64,000 bases of DNA from Bacillota bacterium. Its GTDB lineage: Bacteria; Bacillota; Clostridia; Christensenellales; SZUA-584. Shown one piece after another: positions 63,372 to 64,000 of this stretch. The notes under the pieces were generated by a model, which saw only the letters and a program-made list of their open reading frames with translations, was not told where the DNA came from and searched no databases. Within the stretch, counting starts at the first letter, position 1; each line of letters begins with the position of its first letter. Location: positions 1 to 64,000 of the forward strand of contig JAEZHF010000051.1 of NCBI GenBank assembly GCA_023416745.1. The letters are read 5' to 3'. The position numbers and the translations under genes were made by a program.

Positions 63372-64000
63372 ATGAAAGTATACAAAAAAATTCTGCCGGG
63401 TTTGGCTGCAATTGTATTTGCCCTATCGTTCCTCCTGACGGGATGCGCGCCCTCGCCGGAGGAAACCGAGCGGGAAACCAAATACTACGAACTAAAATAT
63501 GCCGACGAGCCGGAGCCGGAAGGCAATGTGGCAAAGCTGCTCGAAGTGCTGGATGGTTGCGTGAGCGGACTATATATATTCGCCGGTCAAGGCAATCAGG
63601 TCACCCGCCCTTTTATCGACACGATGTATGACAAGTATCCCGATTATTTCTCGGACGGTCGCTTGGAATATTTTCAGCAGATCGCGGACGACGCAGAGCA
63701 AAACGGATGGAACTATCCCGATGACTACTCATGGGATTGCAGCGGCCTTTGGTGGTACGCCGCTTCCGATGTGCTGAACCTTTACGGCGAGCAGACCGAC
63801 AGGACTGCGCATGATACCTATCACGATTACTGCACCCCCATCACCAAGGACGAACTGCGCCCCGGCGATATCGTCTTCATCGAAGGCGTGGACGGACGCA
63901 TCACGCATATGGGCATTGTAGGCCGACACGGTTACATCTACGAAGCGGTCAGCGGCTTTTGCGGCGTCGTGCTCAAACGTACCATTGATAAGCGTGTGTA
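63372..64000 (+). CDS. NlpC/P60-type lipoprotein peptidase (partial)
   Basis: At least 209 residues, cut by the window edge. Signal peptide II with lipobox near SFLLTGC (cysteine at about 25). The catalytic region shows the cysteine in WDCSGLWWYAAS (about 120) and histidine in ITHMGIVGRHGY (about 178), plus ELRPGDIVFIEG. These are typical NlpC/P60 blocks of cysteine peptidases that cut peptidoglycan stem peptides. It was found by reading the open frame that runs off the edge. No SD precedes the ATG, and the predicted transcription start is the ATG itself. Divergent from the PBP5-like gene. Confidence 0.82.
   Translation, partial: MKVYKKILPGLAAIVFALSFLLTGCAPSPEETERETKYYELKYADEPEPEGNVAKLLEVLDGCVSGLYIFAGQGNQVTRPFIDTMYDKYPDYFSDGRLEYFQQIADDAEQNGWNYPDDYSWDCSGLWWYAASDVLNLYGEQTDRTAHDTYHDYCTPITKDELRPGDIVFIEGVDGRITHMGIVGRHGYIYEAVSGFCGVVLKRTIDKRV

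Overview
The window is a dense bacterial chromosome segment with no rRNA, tRNA, CRISPR array or mobile element that I can see. It suggests an anaerobic, endospore-forming member of the Clostridia (Firmicutes). The evidence is gpr and spoIIP (sporulation and germination), a PyrR-attenuated pyr operon, a B12-dependent ribonucleotide reductase, a multi-subunit NAD-linked [FeFe]-hydrogenase, a flavodiiron protein, an RqcH-type NFACT protein and an L20-type leader before infC. Most genes are preceded by a strong Shine-Dalgarno (SD) sequence. Several start at TTG (tig, queA, a cysteine desulfurase) and infC probably starts at ATT.

Layout. 1-9564 (minus): a DivIVA-like coiled-coil protein, pncB, lgt, an orphan anti-sigma factor, nrdJ, murI, spoIIP and gpr. 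9794-21570 (minus): a complete UMP biosynthesis operon, pyrR-uraA-pyrB-pyrC-pyrF-carA-carB-pyrK-pyrD-pyrE, with a promoter, a PyrR attenuator and a terminator. 21595-24207 (minus): a candidate Re-citrate synthase and an aspartate aminotransferase. 24420-26697 (plus): a glutaredoxin-like protein, DegV and a SPOR protein. 26713-34986 (plus): the hydrogenase locus. Its first half is a putative signalling block (DRTGG, RsbW-like ATPase, HydS-like sensory hydrogenase, DRTGG, PHP). Its second half, behind its own promoter and a Rex-like operator, encodes the HydABC-type enzyme. 35100-39163 (minus): YbaK, flavodiiron protein, ThiI and cysteine desulfurase. 39262-41202 (plus): a zinc-ribbon membrane protein. 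41263-44524 (minus): tig-clpP-clpX. 44789-48077 (plus): argG-argH behind ARG-box-like sites, then a lipoprotein. 48097-49762 (minus): a Cys-rich protein and proA. 49858-51603 (plus): rqcH. 51622-57662 (minus): a small membrane protein, yajC, tgt, queA, ruvB, ruvA, ruvC and a metallophosphoesterase. 57815-59121 (minus): infC-rpmI-rplT with promoter and attenuator. 59118-63218 (minus): a flavoprotein, an RpiR regulator, surE and a PBP5-like protein lacking its catalytic serine. 63372-end (plus): a partial NlpC/P60 lipoprotein that looks leaderless. No gap between genes exceeds 300 bases.

Together the genes cover pyrimidine synthesis with uptake and feedback, hydrogen metabolism tied to the NADH pool, arginine and proline synthesis, tRNA sulfur and queuosine modification, Holliday-junction processing, protein quality control and cell-envelope and spore functions.

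The most unusual signal is an architecture repeated at lgt, murI and surE. One arm of an inverted repeat lies inside the gene's own promoter (spacer or -10) and the other arm contains the SD. Read-through mRNA from the upstream gene would fold and hide the SD, while mRNA from the local promoter starts inside the loop and leaves it open. Other points of interest are the HydS module, a PBP5-family pseudoenzyme, and candidate Rex, NrdR and ArgR sites. All family calls rest on motif recognition without database searches.
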